The notes under the pieces: model-generated | The model's input: the letters and a program-made list of their open reading frames with translations, nothing else | Told to the model about the DNA's origin: nothing | Databases searched by the model: none | Program-made: the position numbers and the translations under genes | Shown here: positions 6,382 through 12,920 of the stretch, in pieces | How the letters are laid out: every line of letters starts with the position of its first letter | How positions within the stretch are numbered: position 1 is the stretch's first letter | NCBI GenBank assembly: GCA_049974825.1 | Contig: JBNGDJ010000068.1 | Coordinates: forward strand, 1 to 12,920 | Direction: 5' to 3' | From: JBKHDT01 sp049974825 | GTDB lineage: Bacteria; Pseudomonadota; Gammaproteobacteria; Halothiobacillales; Halothiobacillaceae | Length of the DNA stretch: 12,920 nucleotides

Positions 6382-6539
6382 TAAGGAAACTCTGCACAAA
6401 GCCATCCTTGGCTTTATGCAGACACGCATGGCCCGGTACACGCCCGGGCCATGCTACGCAATTCAATGGCTTACGCCATTGTGCGTTGGGGCATCCATGC
6501 CCCAATCGGGAATCTCTGCATTCGTGCAGAGATTCCTTA
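6382..6539. repeat. Palindromic multi-hairpin repeat element, copy C (complete, 158 bp)
   Basis: It has the same length and layout as copy B at 243-400. Terminal inverted repeats are TAAGGAAACTCTGCAC and TAAGGAATCTCTGCAC (15 of 16). Hairpins lie at 6391-6422 (H1), 6426-6454 (H2, perfect 11-bp stem, loop TACACGC), 6464-6481 (H3), 6486-6505 (H4) and 6509-6536 (H5, 12-bp stem, TTCG loop). The right half is identical to copy B over 78 bp. The H2 stem differs from copy B at four base pairs, each changed on both sides so that pairing is kept. The ends sit in TTAAGG...CCTTAA. Confidence 0.9.
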
Positions 6540-6717
6540 AAAAACTCTGCACAAAGCGATCCTTGGCCTCGTGGGCTGACGCCAGCTAAACGCGTCCGCT
6601 GGCGGAGCCCGCGTTTACGCCCGGGCCATGCTCCGCAATTCAATGGCTTGCGCCATTGTGCGGCGCGGCATCCGTGCCTTGCACGGCAAGGTCTGCATTC
6701 GTGCAAAGATTCCTTGA
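6538..6717. repeat. Palindromic repeat element, copy D (degenerate, joined to copy C)
   Basis: This copy begins in the TTAA that ends copy C (AAACTCTGCACAAAG at about 6541-6555) and ends in GTGCAAAGATTCCTTGA (6701-6717). H3 is kept (CAATGGC/GCCATTG, loop TTGC). H4 and H5 are partly decayed but the TTCG loop remains. In place of the usual H2 region it has TAAACGCG (6587-6594) pairing with CGCGTTTA (6610-6617), with an inner TCCG/CGGA pair. It is therefore about 20 bp longer than the intact copies. Confidence 0.75.
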
Positions 6718-6940
6718 CGCTTTGTCTTCTGCGCCGTGGCAAATCCCGCCCAATCACTGTGGGTGCGCGGTCATGTCCTGCCCGTTGTGGGTGCGCGCTC
6801 ACGCCCGAACAGGCCCCGATGTTATAATTTCCATTTTGGCCGCTATCGAAATGGCCGATTCAGATGCACCGGGCCGACAACCCGGGCGTATGTTTGGATG
6901 GGTCGATGATGTGTGCGGCCGGGTTCGGGGTCGATTCACC
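6718..6940 (+). other. rlmE upstream region and 5' leader
   Basis: This is non-coding sequence between repeat copy D and rlmE. It contains the extended -10 promoter at 6820-6828 and an untranslated leader of roughly 105 nt. The leader has a possible weak stem between CCATTT (6831-6836) and AAATGG (6850-6855). An open frame runs through from the repeat into rlmE, but it has no start signal and would give RlmE a non-homologous N-terminal extension. Confidence 0.6.
6820..6828 (+). promoter_or_regulatory. Extended -10 promoter element of the rlmE-ftsH operon
   Basis: TGTTATAAT is a perfect TGnTATAAT extended -10 motif, standing out in GC-rich sequence. No good -35 hexamer lies 16-18 bp upstream, which is acceptable for extended -10 promoters. 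Transcription would start near 6835, about 105 nt before the rlmE start codon. Confidence 0.7.
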
Positions 6941-7567
6941 ATGGCGCGCAGTCGCAGCAGTCAACGCTGGCTCAAGGAGCATTTCTCGGACAGCTACGTC
7001 CAACGGGCCCAGCGTGAAGGTTACCGCTCCCGGGCGGTGTACAAGCTGATCGAGATTCAGGAGAAGGACCGCATGCTCAAGCCGGGCATGCGGGTGGTGG
7101 ACCTTGGCGCCGCGCCGGGTGGCTGGACCCAGTATGCCGCGTCGATCGTTGGCAGTCGGGGGCGGGTCTATGCGCTGGACCTGCTGCCGGTGGACAGTTT
7201 TCCGGACGTGGACTTCATCCAGGGAGACTTCACCGACGAGGCGGTGCTGCAGCGGCTTCTGGATTTGCTCGAAGACGAGCCGGTGGATTTCGTGCTCTGT
7301 GACATGGCGCCCAACATGAGCGGCGTCGAGTCCGTCGACATCCCCCGCAGTATGTACCTTGCCGAGCTTGCCCTGGATTTCTGCGACCGGATGTTGAACG
7401 AACGAGGGGGTTTTCTGGTCAAGGTATTCCAGGGGGAGGGGTTTGACGAGTATCTTCGCGCTCTGCGTGCCCGGTTTCGGCGCGTGGTGGTCCGCAAGCC
7501 GGATGCCTCGCGCTCCCGATCCCGCGAGGTTTACCTGCTGGCGCAGGAGCGTCGTCCCGGGCTGTGA
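6941..7567 (+). CDS. rlmE: 23S rRNA (uridine-2'-O-)-methyltransferase RlmE (FtsJ/RrmJ)
   Basis: This encodes a 208-residue cytoplasmic methyltransferase that uses S-adenosylmethionine to 2'-O-methylate U2552 (E. coli numbering) in the A loop of 23S rRNA, a late step of 50S assembly. The SAM-binding motif is DLGAAPGGW (54-62). The K-D-K-E catalytic tetrad is K35, D121 (CDMAPN), K161 (LVKVFQG) and E196 (REVYLLA), each three residues earlier than in E. coli. Length is standard (209 in E. coli). The ATG at 6941 is chosen by homology of MARSRSSQRWLKEH to the family start; the ribosome binding site is weak. It is the first gene of the rightward housekeeping cluster. Confidence 0.96.
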   Translation: MARSRSSQRWLKEHFSDSYVQRAQREGYRSRAVYKLIEIQEKDRMLKPGMRVVDLGAAPGGWTQYAASIVGSRGRVYALDLLPVDSFPDVDFIQGDFTDEAVLQRLLDLLEDEPVDFVLCDMAPNMSGVESVDIPRSMYLAELALDFCDRMLNERGGFLVKVFQGEGFDEYLRALRARFRRVVVRKPDASRSRSREVYLLAQERRPGL

Positions 7568-7751
7568 TAAGGTGAGTTGTTCTTCCGGGTAGGTCGGCTT
7601 TTGTGCGGACCTTTCCGGGGAAGCTTGTGCTGAATGAAATCCGCAGCTGGTGAGCGGGCGCATGGCTGCCGGTACGCCGGCTGCGCGAGACGGTCGGCTG
7701 GATCTTCGAGGCAGTGTGCCCGGACCGGCGAGCGATTTTCCGAGGTGGTTA

Positions 7752-9725
7752 GTGAACGATTTGGCAAAGAACATTCTGGTCTGGCTGGTGATCGCCATCG
7801 TCCTGATGACGGTCTTCAACAGTTTCAACTCCGGCACCACGACGGCTCAGCCGTTGTCGTACTCGAAATTCCTCGAGGATGTGAAGAGTGGTCAGATCTC
7901 CCAGGTGACCATCGAGGGCAACAATATCCGGGGTCGCACGACCGCGGGCAGCGAGTTTCAGACCTACTCGCCCGAGACCGACAACCGGGCGCTGATTGGC
8001 GATTTGCTGAACAGCGGCGTCGAAATCCAGGGCAAGCCGCCCGAGCGCCCGTCGCTGCTGATGACCATCTTTATTCAGTGGTTCCCCTTCCTGCTCCTGA
8101 TCGCGATCTGGATTTTCTTCATGCGCCAGATGCAGGGCGGTGGCGGCCGCGGGGCGATGAGTTTTGGCAAGTCCAAGGCGCGCCTGCTGGGCGAGGATCA
8201 GGTCAAGGTGACCTTCAATGACGTGGCCGGGGCCGAGGAGGCCAAGGAAGACGTCAAGGAGCTGGTGGACTTTCTGCGTGATCCCGGCAAGTTCCAGCGC
8301 CTCGGCGGTCGCATTCCCCGGGGTGTGTTGATGGTCGGCCCGCCGGGTACCGGCAAGACACTTCTGGCCCGAGCGATCGCCGGCGAGGCCAAGGTGCCGT
8401 TCTTCACCATCTCCGGCTCGGATTTCGTGGAGATGTTCGTTGGTGTCGGTGCCTCCCGGGTTCGCGACATGTTCGAACAGGCCAAGAAGCAGTCGCCCTG
8501 CATTATCTTTATCGACGAGATCGACGCCGTGGGTCGCCATCGGGGCGCCGGCATGGGCGGCGGGCACGACGAGCGCGAACAGACACTGAACCAGTTGCTG
8601 GTGGAGATGGACGGCTTCGAGGGCAACGAGGGCGTGATCGTGATTGCCGCCACCAACCGCCCCGACGTGCTCGACCCGGCCCTGCTGCGCCCGGGACGCT
8701 TTGACCGTCAGGTCGTGGTGGGCCTGCCCGATGTGCGTGGCCGGGAGCAGATTCTCAAGGTGCACCTGCGCAAGGTGCCGGCTGCCGACGACGTCAAGCC
8801 TGCGCTGATTGCGCGGGGTACGCCCGGCTTCTCCGGCGCGGATCTGGCGAATCTTGTCAACGAGGCTGCGCTGTTCGCGGCACGGGCCAGCAAGGGCGAG
8901 ATCACCATGGGCGATCTCGAGCGGGCCAAGGACAAGATCATGATGGGCGCCGAGCGCAAGTCGATGGTCATGTCCGACGCCGAGAAAAAACTCACGGCGT
9001 ACCACGAGGCGGGTCATGCGATCGTCGGGCGGCTGGTGCCCGAGCACGATCCCGTCTACAAGGTATCGATCATCCCGCGCGGGCGGGCGCTTGGTGTCAC
9101 CATGTTCCTGCCGGATCAGGATCGGTACAGCTATTCAAAGCGCAAGCTTGAGTCGAATATCTCCAGCCTGTTCGGCGGACGGATCGCGGAGGAGCTGATT
9201 TTTGGCGAGGAAGCCGTGACCACCGGGGCGTCCAACGATATCGAGCGGGTGACAGACATCGCCCGCAACATGGTCACCAAGTGGGGCATGTCCGAGAAGG
9301 TGGGTCTGCTGGCTTACAGCGAGGAGGAGGGCGAGGTCTTCCTGGGGCGCAGCATGCAGAACCACAAGAATCTCTCCGACGGCACCATCAGCGCGATTGA
9401 CGCCGAGGTCCGCGCCATCGTTGATCGCAACTATGATCGGGCCAAGCAGATCCTGATCGACAACATGGACATTCTCCATGCCATGTCCGAGGCGTTGATG
9501 AAGTACGAGACCATCGACACCGACCAGATCGATGACCTGATGGAGCGCCGCCCGGTGCGCGAGCCGGCGGACTGGAGCGGTGACGCGGGTGGAGGCCAGG
9601 CGCCCTCCGGCGGCGCCGGGGCTGAAGCCGGGGAAACCGCGGACGAGGCCGATGAATCGGGTGCCGATGAAGAGGGCGCGTCCGGTCGGGACAAGCCCAT
9701 CGGCGGCCCGGCCGGCCAGCACTGA
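7752..9725 (+). CDS. ftsH: ATP-dependent zinc metalloprotease FtsH
   Basis: This encodes a 657-residue hexameric inner-membrane AAA+ protease that degrades misfolded membrane proteins and short-lived regulators. Two membrane segments (about 8-24 and 102-123) flank a periplasmic domain. The AAA domain has Walker A GPPGTGKT (196-203), Walker B IIFIDEID (251-258) and the arginine-finger region TNRPDVLDPALLRPGRFDR (301-319). The protease site is HEAGH (418-422), with D496 in TGASND as the likely third zinc ligand. The start is GTG 7752, giving the family-typical NDLAKNILVW. AGGTGG lies just upstream, and starts further upstream add a non-homologous extension. The C-terminal tail (about 608-657) is Gly/Ala/Asp/Glu-rich and probably disordered. 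The gene follows rlmE by 184 bp and precedes folP by 7 bp. Confidence 0.97.
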   Translation: MNDLAKNILVWLVIAIVLMTVFNSFNSGTTTAQPLSYSKFLEDVKSGQISQVTIEGNNIRGRTTAGSEFQTYSPETDNRALIGDLLNSGVEIQGKPPERPSLLMTIFIQWFPFLLLIAIWIFFMRQMQGGGGRGAMSFGKSKARLLGEDQVKVTFNDVAGAEEAKEDVKELVDFLRDPGKFQRLGGRIPRGVLMVGPPGTGKTLLARAIAGEAKVPFFTISGSDFVEMFVGVGASRVRDMFEQAKKQSPCIIFIDEIDAVGRHRGAGMGGGHDEREQTLNQLLVEMDGFEGNEGVIVIAATNRPDVLDPALLRPGRFDRQVVVGLPDVRGREQILKVHLRKVPAADDVKPALIARGTPGFSGADLANLVNEAALFAARASKGEITMGDLERAKDKIMMGAERKSMVMSDAEKKLTAYHEAGHAIVGRLVPEHDPVYKVSIIPRGRALGVTMFLPDQDRYSYSKRKLESNISSLFGGRIAEELIFGEEAVTTGASNDIERVTDIARNMVTKWGMSEKVGLLAYSEEEGEVFLGRSMQNHKNLSDGTISAIDAEVRAIVDRNYDRAKQILIDNMDILHAMSEALMKYETIDTDQIDDLMERRPVREPADWSGDAGGGQAPSGGAGAEAGETADEADESGADEEGASGRDKPIGGPAGQH

Positions 9726-9732
9726 CCGCTTC

Positions 9733-10566
9733 ATGCATCTTCGGTCCCTGCTTCAGGGCACGCCCCGTCCGCTGGTGATGGGCGTGCTCAACGTGACCCC
9801 CGACTCCTTCTCGGACGGGGGTCGCTTCGTTTCCCGGGAGGCTGCGCTGAACGCAGTGGCAGACATGGTCGAGGCCGGGGTGGACATCGTCGATATCGGC
9901 GGCGAGTCCACCCGTCCCGGGGCTGAGCCCGTGCCCGAGGCCGTCGAACGCGAGCGGGTCCTCCCGGTCGTGGAGGCCGTGGCCGGTCGTTTTGATGTCG
10001 CAATCTCCCTCGATACCAGTACGCCCTCAATCATGCGCGACGGCGTGGCAATGGGGGCCTCCCTGATCAACGATGTTCGGGCCCTTTCCCGTCCTGGAGC
10101 ATTGCAGGCGGCGGCCGCCACTGAGGCGATGGTCTGCCTGATGCACATGCAGGGCGAGCCGGGCACCATGCAGGAGGCGCCTGCCTACGGAAATGTCGTC
10201 TCCGAGGTGCGCGCCTTTCTCGCCAAGGCGGCGGACCGCGCCATGGAGGCGGGTGTTGCTCGCGATCGATTGATCCTGGACCCGGGATTTGGTTTTGGCA
10301 AGACGGGCGAGCACAATCTCGCGTTGCTGCGGCAACTGAAGGCGGTGGACGTCGAAGGTCTGCCCTTGCTGGTAGGGCTTTCCCGAAAGCGCTTGATCGG
10401 GGAGCTGACCGGTCGCCCGGTGGGGCAACGGCTGGCGGGCAGCCTGGCGCTGGCTCTGGTGGCTGTTCAGCGCGGGGCGCGAATCGTTCGGGTACACGAT
10501 GTGCCCGAGACCGTGGATGCCCTGCGTATCTGGCAGGCGATATCGGAAGACGAAAGGGAAGGATGA
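9733..10566 (+). CDS. folP: Dihydropteroate synthase
   Basis: This encodes a 277-residue cytoplasmic enzyme that joins p-aminobenzoate to 6-hydroxymethyl-dihydropterin pyrophosphate in folate synthesis; it is the sulfonamide target. Family motifs appear in order: NVTPDSFSDGG (20-30), DIGGESTRPGA (54-64), SLDTS (92-96), LINDVRAL (111-118), LDPGFGFGKTGEHN (182-195) and LVGLSRKRLIG (213-223). Length is normal (282 in E. coli). The ATG at 9733 lies 7 bp after the ftsH stop and has no good ribosome binding site, so translation is probably coupled to ftsH. Its stop overlaps the glmM start by 4 bp. Sequence motifs give no sign of a sulfonamide-resistant variant. Confidence 0.96.
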   Translation: MHLRSLLQGTPRPLVMGVLNVTPDSFSDGGRFVSREAALNAVADMVEAGVDIVDIGGESTRPGAEPVPEAVERERVLPVVEAVAGRFDVAISLDTSTPSIMRDGVAMGASLINDVRALSRPGALQAAAATEAMVCLMHMQGEPGTMQEAPAYGNVVSEVRAFLAKAADRAMEAGVARDRLILDPGFGFGKTGEHNLALLRQLKAVDVEGLPLLVGLSRKRLIGELTGRPVGQRLAGSLALALVAVQRGARIVRVHDVPETVDALRIWQAISEDEREG

Positions 10567-11915
10567 GCGAAAGACGTTTTTTCGGCACGGACGGCGTGCG
10601 GGGGCGGGTCGGCACCGAGCCAATGACGCCGGAGCGCATTCTCAAGCTGGGCTGGGCTGCCGGCCGCGTGCTGGCCAGTTCGGGGCGCAAGCGCGTCTTG
10701 ATCGGCAAGGATACCCGCGTGTCCGGCTACATGTTCGAGTCGGCGCTGGAGGCCGGCTTCTCGGCGGCCGGCGCGGATGTGCGCCTGCTCGGTCCCATGC
10801 CCACGCCGGCGATTGCCTACCTGACCCGTACATTCCGCGCTTCGGCGGGCGTGGTCATCAGTGCCAGTCACAATCCTTTCGAGGACAACGGGGTCAAGTT
10901 CTTCTCTTCCGGGGGCGAGAAGCTGCCGGATGAGGTCGAAGCCGAGATCGAGGCGGCCATGAGCGAGCCGCTGTCCGTGGTGGCGCCTGACATTCTGGGC
11001 AAGGCGCAGCGTGTCGATGATGCGCCAGGGCGCTACATCGAATTCTGCAAGAGCACCATTTCCCTCGGGATGAGCCTGGCCGGTCTGCGGATCGTGGTCG
11101 ATTGCGCGCATGGCGCGACCTATCACGTGGCGCCGCGCGTTTTGCGCGAGCTGGGCGCCGAGGTCATTGCGCTGGGTACCGATCCGGACGGTTTCAACAT
11201 CAATGACGCGGTCGGGTCCACCGCGCCTGATGCCATGCGTCGCAAGGTGCTGGAGACCCGCGCCGATCTGGGAATTGCACTGGACGGTGACGGTGACCGG
11301 GTCGTCATGGCCGATGAACAGGGCAACCTGCGTGACGGTGATTATCTGCTGTATGTCATCGCCAGGGATCGTGCGCAGTGTGACGGTTACCGCGGCGGTG
11401 TCGTCGGCACCCTCATGAGCAATCTCGGGCTTGAGCAGGCACTGGCGGAGGAGGGCGTGCCCTTTGAGCGTGCCCGCGTCGGAGACCGTTACGTGCTCGA
11501 GCGTCTGCGTGCCCACGATTGGCTGCTCGGGGGCGAGGCCTCGGGGCATTTAGTCTGTCTGGACCGGACGACCACGGGCGATGGAATCGTCGCCGCCCTG
11601 CAGGTGCTCGCGGCGATGCGTCGGGCCGATGCGCCGCTGTCCGCGCTATGTGCAGGCATGGTCATGCACCCGCAGGTGCTGCGCAACGTCCGCGTGGAAG
11701 GGCCGCTGGACCTGGCGCATCCCCGGCTGACCGAGGCGGTCCGCGCTGCGGAGGCGCGTCTGGACGGTCGCGGCCGGGTCCTGCTGCGCGCCTCCGGCAC
11801 CGAGCCGCTGGTTCGCGTCATGGTTGAAGGCGCGGACGAGCCACTGGTTGAGCGGCTTGCCGGGGCGCTGGCGGAAGAGGTGGCCGCCCTCGCGGCCGAT
11901 GATGTGACAAGTTGA
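10563..11915 (+). CDS. glmM: Phosphoglucosamine mutase
   Basis: This encodes a 450-residue cytoplasmic enzyme of the alpha-D-phosphohexomutase family. It converts glucosamine-6-phosphate to glucosamine-1-phosphate, which feeds UDP-GlcNAc, peptidoglycan and LPS synthesis. The phosphorylated serine is S102 in ISASHNP (99-105). The Mg2+ loop is DGDGDR (241-246), the sugar-binding loop GEASGH (324-329) and the phosphate-binding loop RASGTEP (409-415). The N-terminus FFGTDGVRG is typical of GlmM rather than phosphomannomutase. Length fits (445 in E. coli). It overlaps folP as ATGA, with AAGGGAAGG directly upstream. Confidence 0.97.
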   Translation: MSERRFFGTDGVRGRVGTEPMTPERILKLGWAAGRVLASSGRKRVLIGKDTRVSGYMFESALEAGFSAAGADVRLLGPMPTPAIAYLTRTFRASAGVVISASHNPFEDNGVKFFSSGGEKLPDEVEAEIEAAMSEPLSVVAPDILGKAQRVDDAPGRYIEFCKSTISLGMSLAGLRIVVDCAHGATYHVAPRVLRELGAEVIALGTDPDGFNINDAVGSTAPDAMRRKVLETRADLGIALDGDGDRVVMADEQGNLRDGDYLLYVIARDRAQCDGYRGGVVGTLMSNLGLEQALAEEGVPFERARVGDRYVLERLRAHDWLLGGEASGHLVCLDRTTTGDGIVAALQVLAAMRRADAPLSALCAGMVMHPQVLRNVRVEGPLDLAHPRLTEAVRAAEARLDGRGRVLLRASGTEPLVRVMVEGADEPLVERLAGALAEEVAALAADDVTS

Positions 11916-11925
11916 TTTAAGGGCG

Positions 11926-11955
11926 CGGCCCAAGTACCCTTACAGGCCGTTTTTT
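11926..11955 (+). terminator. Possible weak terminator or attenuator after glmM
   Basis: CGGCC (11926-11930) can pair with GGCCG (11945-11949), followed directly by six T residues (11950-11955). An inner AAG/CTT pair could extend it. The stem is short for a full terminator, so partial termination or attenuation before tpiA is more likely than complete separation. Confidence 0.4.
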
Positions 11956-12083
11956 GCCTGCCGGCGGAGGGCATGCTCCTGGCTGCCCCGGATCTGGTCG
12001 AGTTTCTCGGGATCTGCGACCAAAAAGGCCAGCGCCGAGTGGCAGGGCAGGCAGCAAATCAAAACCGAATTTGGGTGTACTGG

Positions 12084-12854
12084 ATGCGCAAACCGATCGT
12101 TCTGGGTAACTGGAAGATGAATGGCTCGCTCTCGCGTAATGCGGAGCTCGTCGATGGCCTGCACGCCGGTCTGGACGGCCTCGACGGTGTTGAGATCGGC
12201 GTCTGCCCGCCCTTCGTCTATCTGCCTCAGGTCGGTGAACTCCTGCGAGGTCAGGAACGCATTGGTCTGGGCGCCCAGGACTGCTCCGAGTATCAGCAGG
12301 GTGCCTACACCGGCGAGGTGTCGGCCTGCATGTTGAGCGAGTTTGGAGTCCGCTATGTGATTCTCGGGCACTCCGAGCGGCGGGCGCTTTTTGCCGAGGA
12401 CGATCAGGTCGCAGTAAACAAGGTTCGCGCCGTGATGGAAGGCGGGATTACGCCCGTGCTCTGCGTGGGCGAGACGCTTGAGGAGCGCGAGTCGGACCAA
12501 ACCGAAGAAGTGGTCGGTCGCCAGGTTGAAGCAGCCCTTGACGGACTTGGCGTGGAGGCTTTTGACCGGCTGGTCATCGCCTACGAGCCGGTCTGGGCAA
12601 TTGGCACCGGCAAGACCGCTACGCCCGAAAAGGCACAGGCCGTGCACGCGTTTATTCGCGATCTGGTGGCCCGGCGTGATGCCGGGGTGGCCGACCGGCT
12701 GCGCATCCAGTATGGCGGCAGCATGAAGCCTGGCAACGCCGCGGACCTGATCGCGCAGCCTGACATCGATGGCGGGCTGATCGGCGGGGCTTCCCTGCAG
12801 GCCGAGGACTTTCTCGCCATTTGCCGAGCCGCCGCCGCTTCCGTACAAGACTGA
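12084..12854 (+). CDS. tpiA: Triosephosphate isomerase
   Basis: This encodes a 256-residue cytoplasmic TIM-barrel enzyme interconverting dihydroxyacetone phosphate and glyceraldehyde-3-phosphate. Catalytic residues are N9 and K11 (GNWKMN), H96 (LGHSERR) and E168 in YEPVWAIGTG (167-176). The phosphate-binding QYGGS lies at 209-213 and GLIGGASL at 231-238. Length is standard. The ATG at 12084 is set by homology to MRKPIVLGNWKMN; in-frame codons back to 11973 would add about 37 non-homologous residues. The ribosome binding site is weak (GGGTG). It lies 168 bp after glmM and 5 bp before secG, the order known from Pseudomonas-type genomes. Confidence 0.97.
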   Translation: MRKPIVLGNWKMNGSLSRNAELVDGLHAGLDGLDGVEIGVCPPFVYLPQVGELLRGQERIGLGAQDCSEYQQGAYTGEVSACMLSEFGVRYVILGHSERRALFAEDDQVAVNKVRAVMEGGITPVLCVGETLEERESDQTEEVVGRQVEAALDGLGVEAFDRLVIAYEPVWAIGTGKTATPEKAQAVHAFIRDLVARRDAGVADRLRIQYGGSMKPGNAADLIAQPDIDGGLIGGASLQAEDFLAICRAAAASVQD

Positions 12855-12859
12855 CTTTC

Positions 12860-12920
12860 ATGACCACACTGATCATCTTTTTTCACGTTCTGCTCGGGCT
12901 GACGCTGGTCGGGCTCGTTC
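12860..12920 (+). CDS. secG: SecG preprotein translocase subunit, N-terminal part (cut by window edge)
   Basis: Twenty codons are visible from ATG 12860, reading MTTLIIFFHVLLGLTLVGLV. This is a hydrophobic segment fitting the first membrane helix of SecG, a small inner-membrane subunit of the SecYEG channel. The position five bases after tpiA is the strongest evidence, since tpiA-secG adjacency is common in gammaproteobacteria. The diagnostic glycine-rich region and second helix are outside the window. Confidence 0.78.
   Translation, partial: MTTLIIFFHVLLGLTLVGLV

Noticed and set aside
6656..6940. Upstream extension of rlmE
   Set aside because: It would add 95 residues absent from the family, start within a repeat copy and precede the extended -10 promoter. 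Residues from 6941 onward match the family length and catalytic positions.
7650..7751. Earlier start for ftsH
   Set aside because: The added 34 residues are not FtsH-like. GTG 7752 has a ribosome binding site and gives the family N-terminus.
7568..7751. Heat-shock (sigma-32) promoter ahead of ftsH
   Set aside because: E. coli ftsH has heat-shock control, but I found no convincing CTTGAA/CCCCAT pair with correct spacing in this gap.
7749..9047. Long minus-strand open frame of 432 codons opposite ftsH
   Set aside because: It is a shadow of the ftsH coding frame in GC-rich DNA; ftsH is unmistakable on the plus strand.
11940..12848. Minus-strand frame of 302 codons opposite tpiA that extends into the glmM-tpiA gap
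   Set aside because: It is mostly the complement of tpiA. The part in the gap reads like protein but matches nothing I recognise, and there is no ribosome binding site.

Overview
This is a GC-rich segment of a bacterial chromosome, almost certainly from a gammaproteobacterium. The strongest evidence is the rightward cluster rlmE-ftsH-folP-glmM-tpiA-secG, with yhbY divergent on the left; this arrangement is known from Gammaproteobacteria (E. coli and Pseudomonas keep versions of it). All core proteins are full length with intact catalytic motifs. I cannot name the genus from sequence alone; the GC content and protein style would suit a Chromatiales-type or halophilic lineage, but that is a guess.

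Layout. Positions 1-546 hold no gene: they carry the right end of one copy and a complete copy of a palindromic repeat element. Next come four transcription units' worth of leftward genes. A small unrecognised gene (1209-1472) and a SprA-related putative metalloprotease gene (547-1149) form a pair. Upstream of them is a tight chain yhbY (4480-4776), aat (3778-4476) and a Kef/CPA2-type K+/H+ antiporter gene with RCK domain (1713-3785). Positions 4777-5054 are a divergent intergenic region with a perfect 14-bp palindrome and a second inverted repeat. Rightward from there, a SCO1-type copper lipoprotein gene (5055-5786) overlaps a PCu(A)C copper chaperone gene (5783-6250), followed by a strong intrinsic terminator (6289-6336). 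Positions 6382-6717 hold two more repeat copies abutting head to tail. An extended -10 promoter (6820-6828) then leads into rlmE and the housekeeping cluster, which runs off the right edge inside secG.

How the genes fit together. YhbY and RlmE act on the 50S ribosomal subunit. FtsH is the membrane quality-control protease. FolP makes dihydropteroate, GlmM makes glucosamine-1-phosphate for cell-wall precursors, TpiA is glycolytic, and SecG belongs to the translocon. SCO1 and PCu(A)C are periplasmic partners that deliver copper to the CuA site of cytochrome c oxidase; here they sit between yhbY and rlmE, genes that are direct divergent neighbours in E. coli.

The most interesting non-genic signal is the repeat family. 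Two intact 158-bp copies have identical architecture: 16-bp imperfect terminal inverted repeats enclosing five consecutive hairpins. Their right halves are identical over 78 bp. Their left halves differ, but one 11-bp stem differs at four base pairs with all four compensated. A degenerate copy and a partial copy complete the set of four in 12.9 kb. This looks like a non-coding, structure-conserved mobile or REP/MITE-like element.
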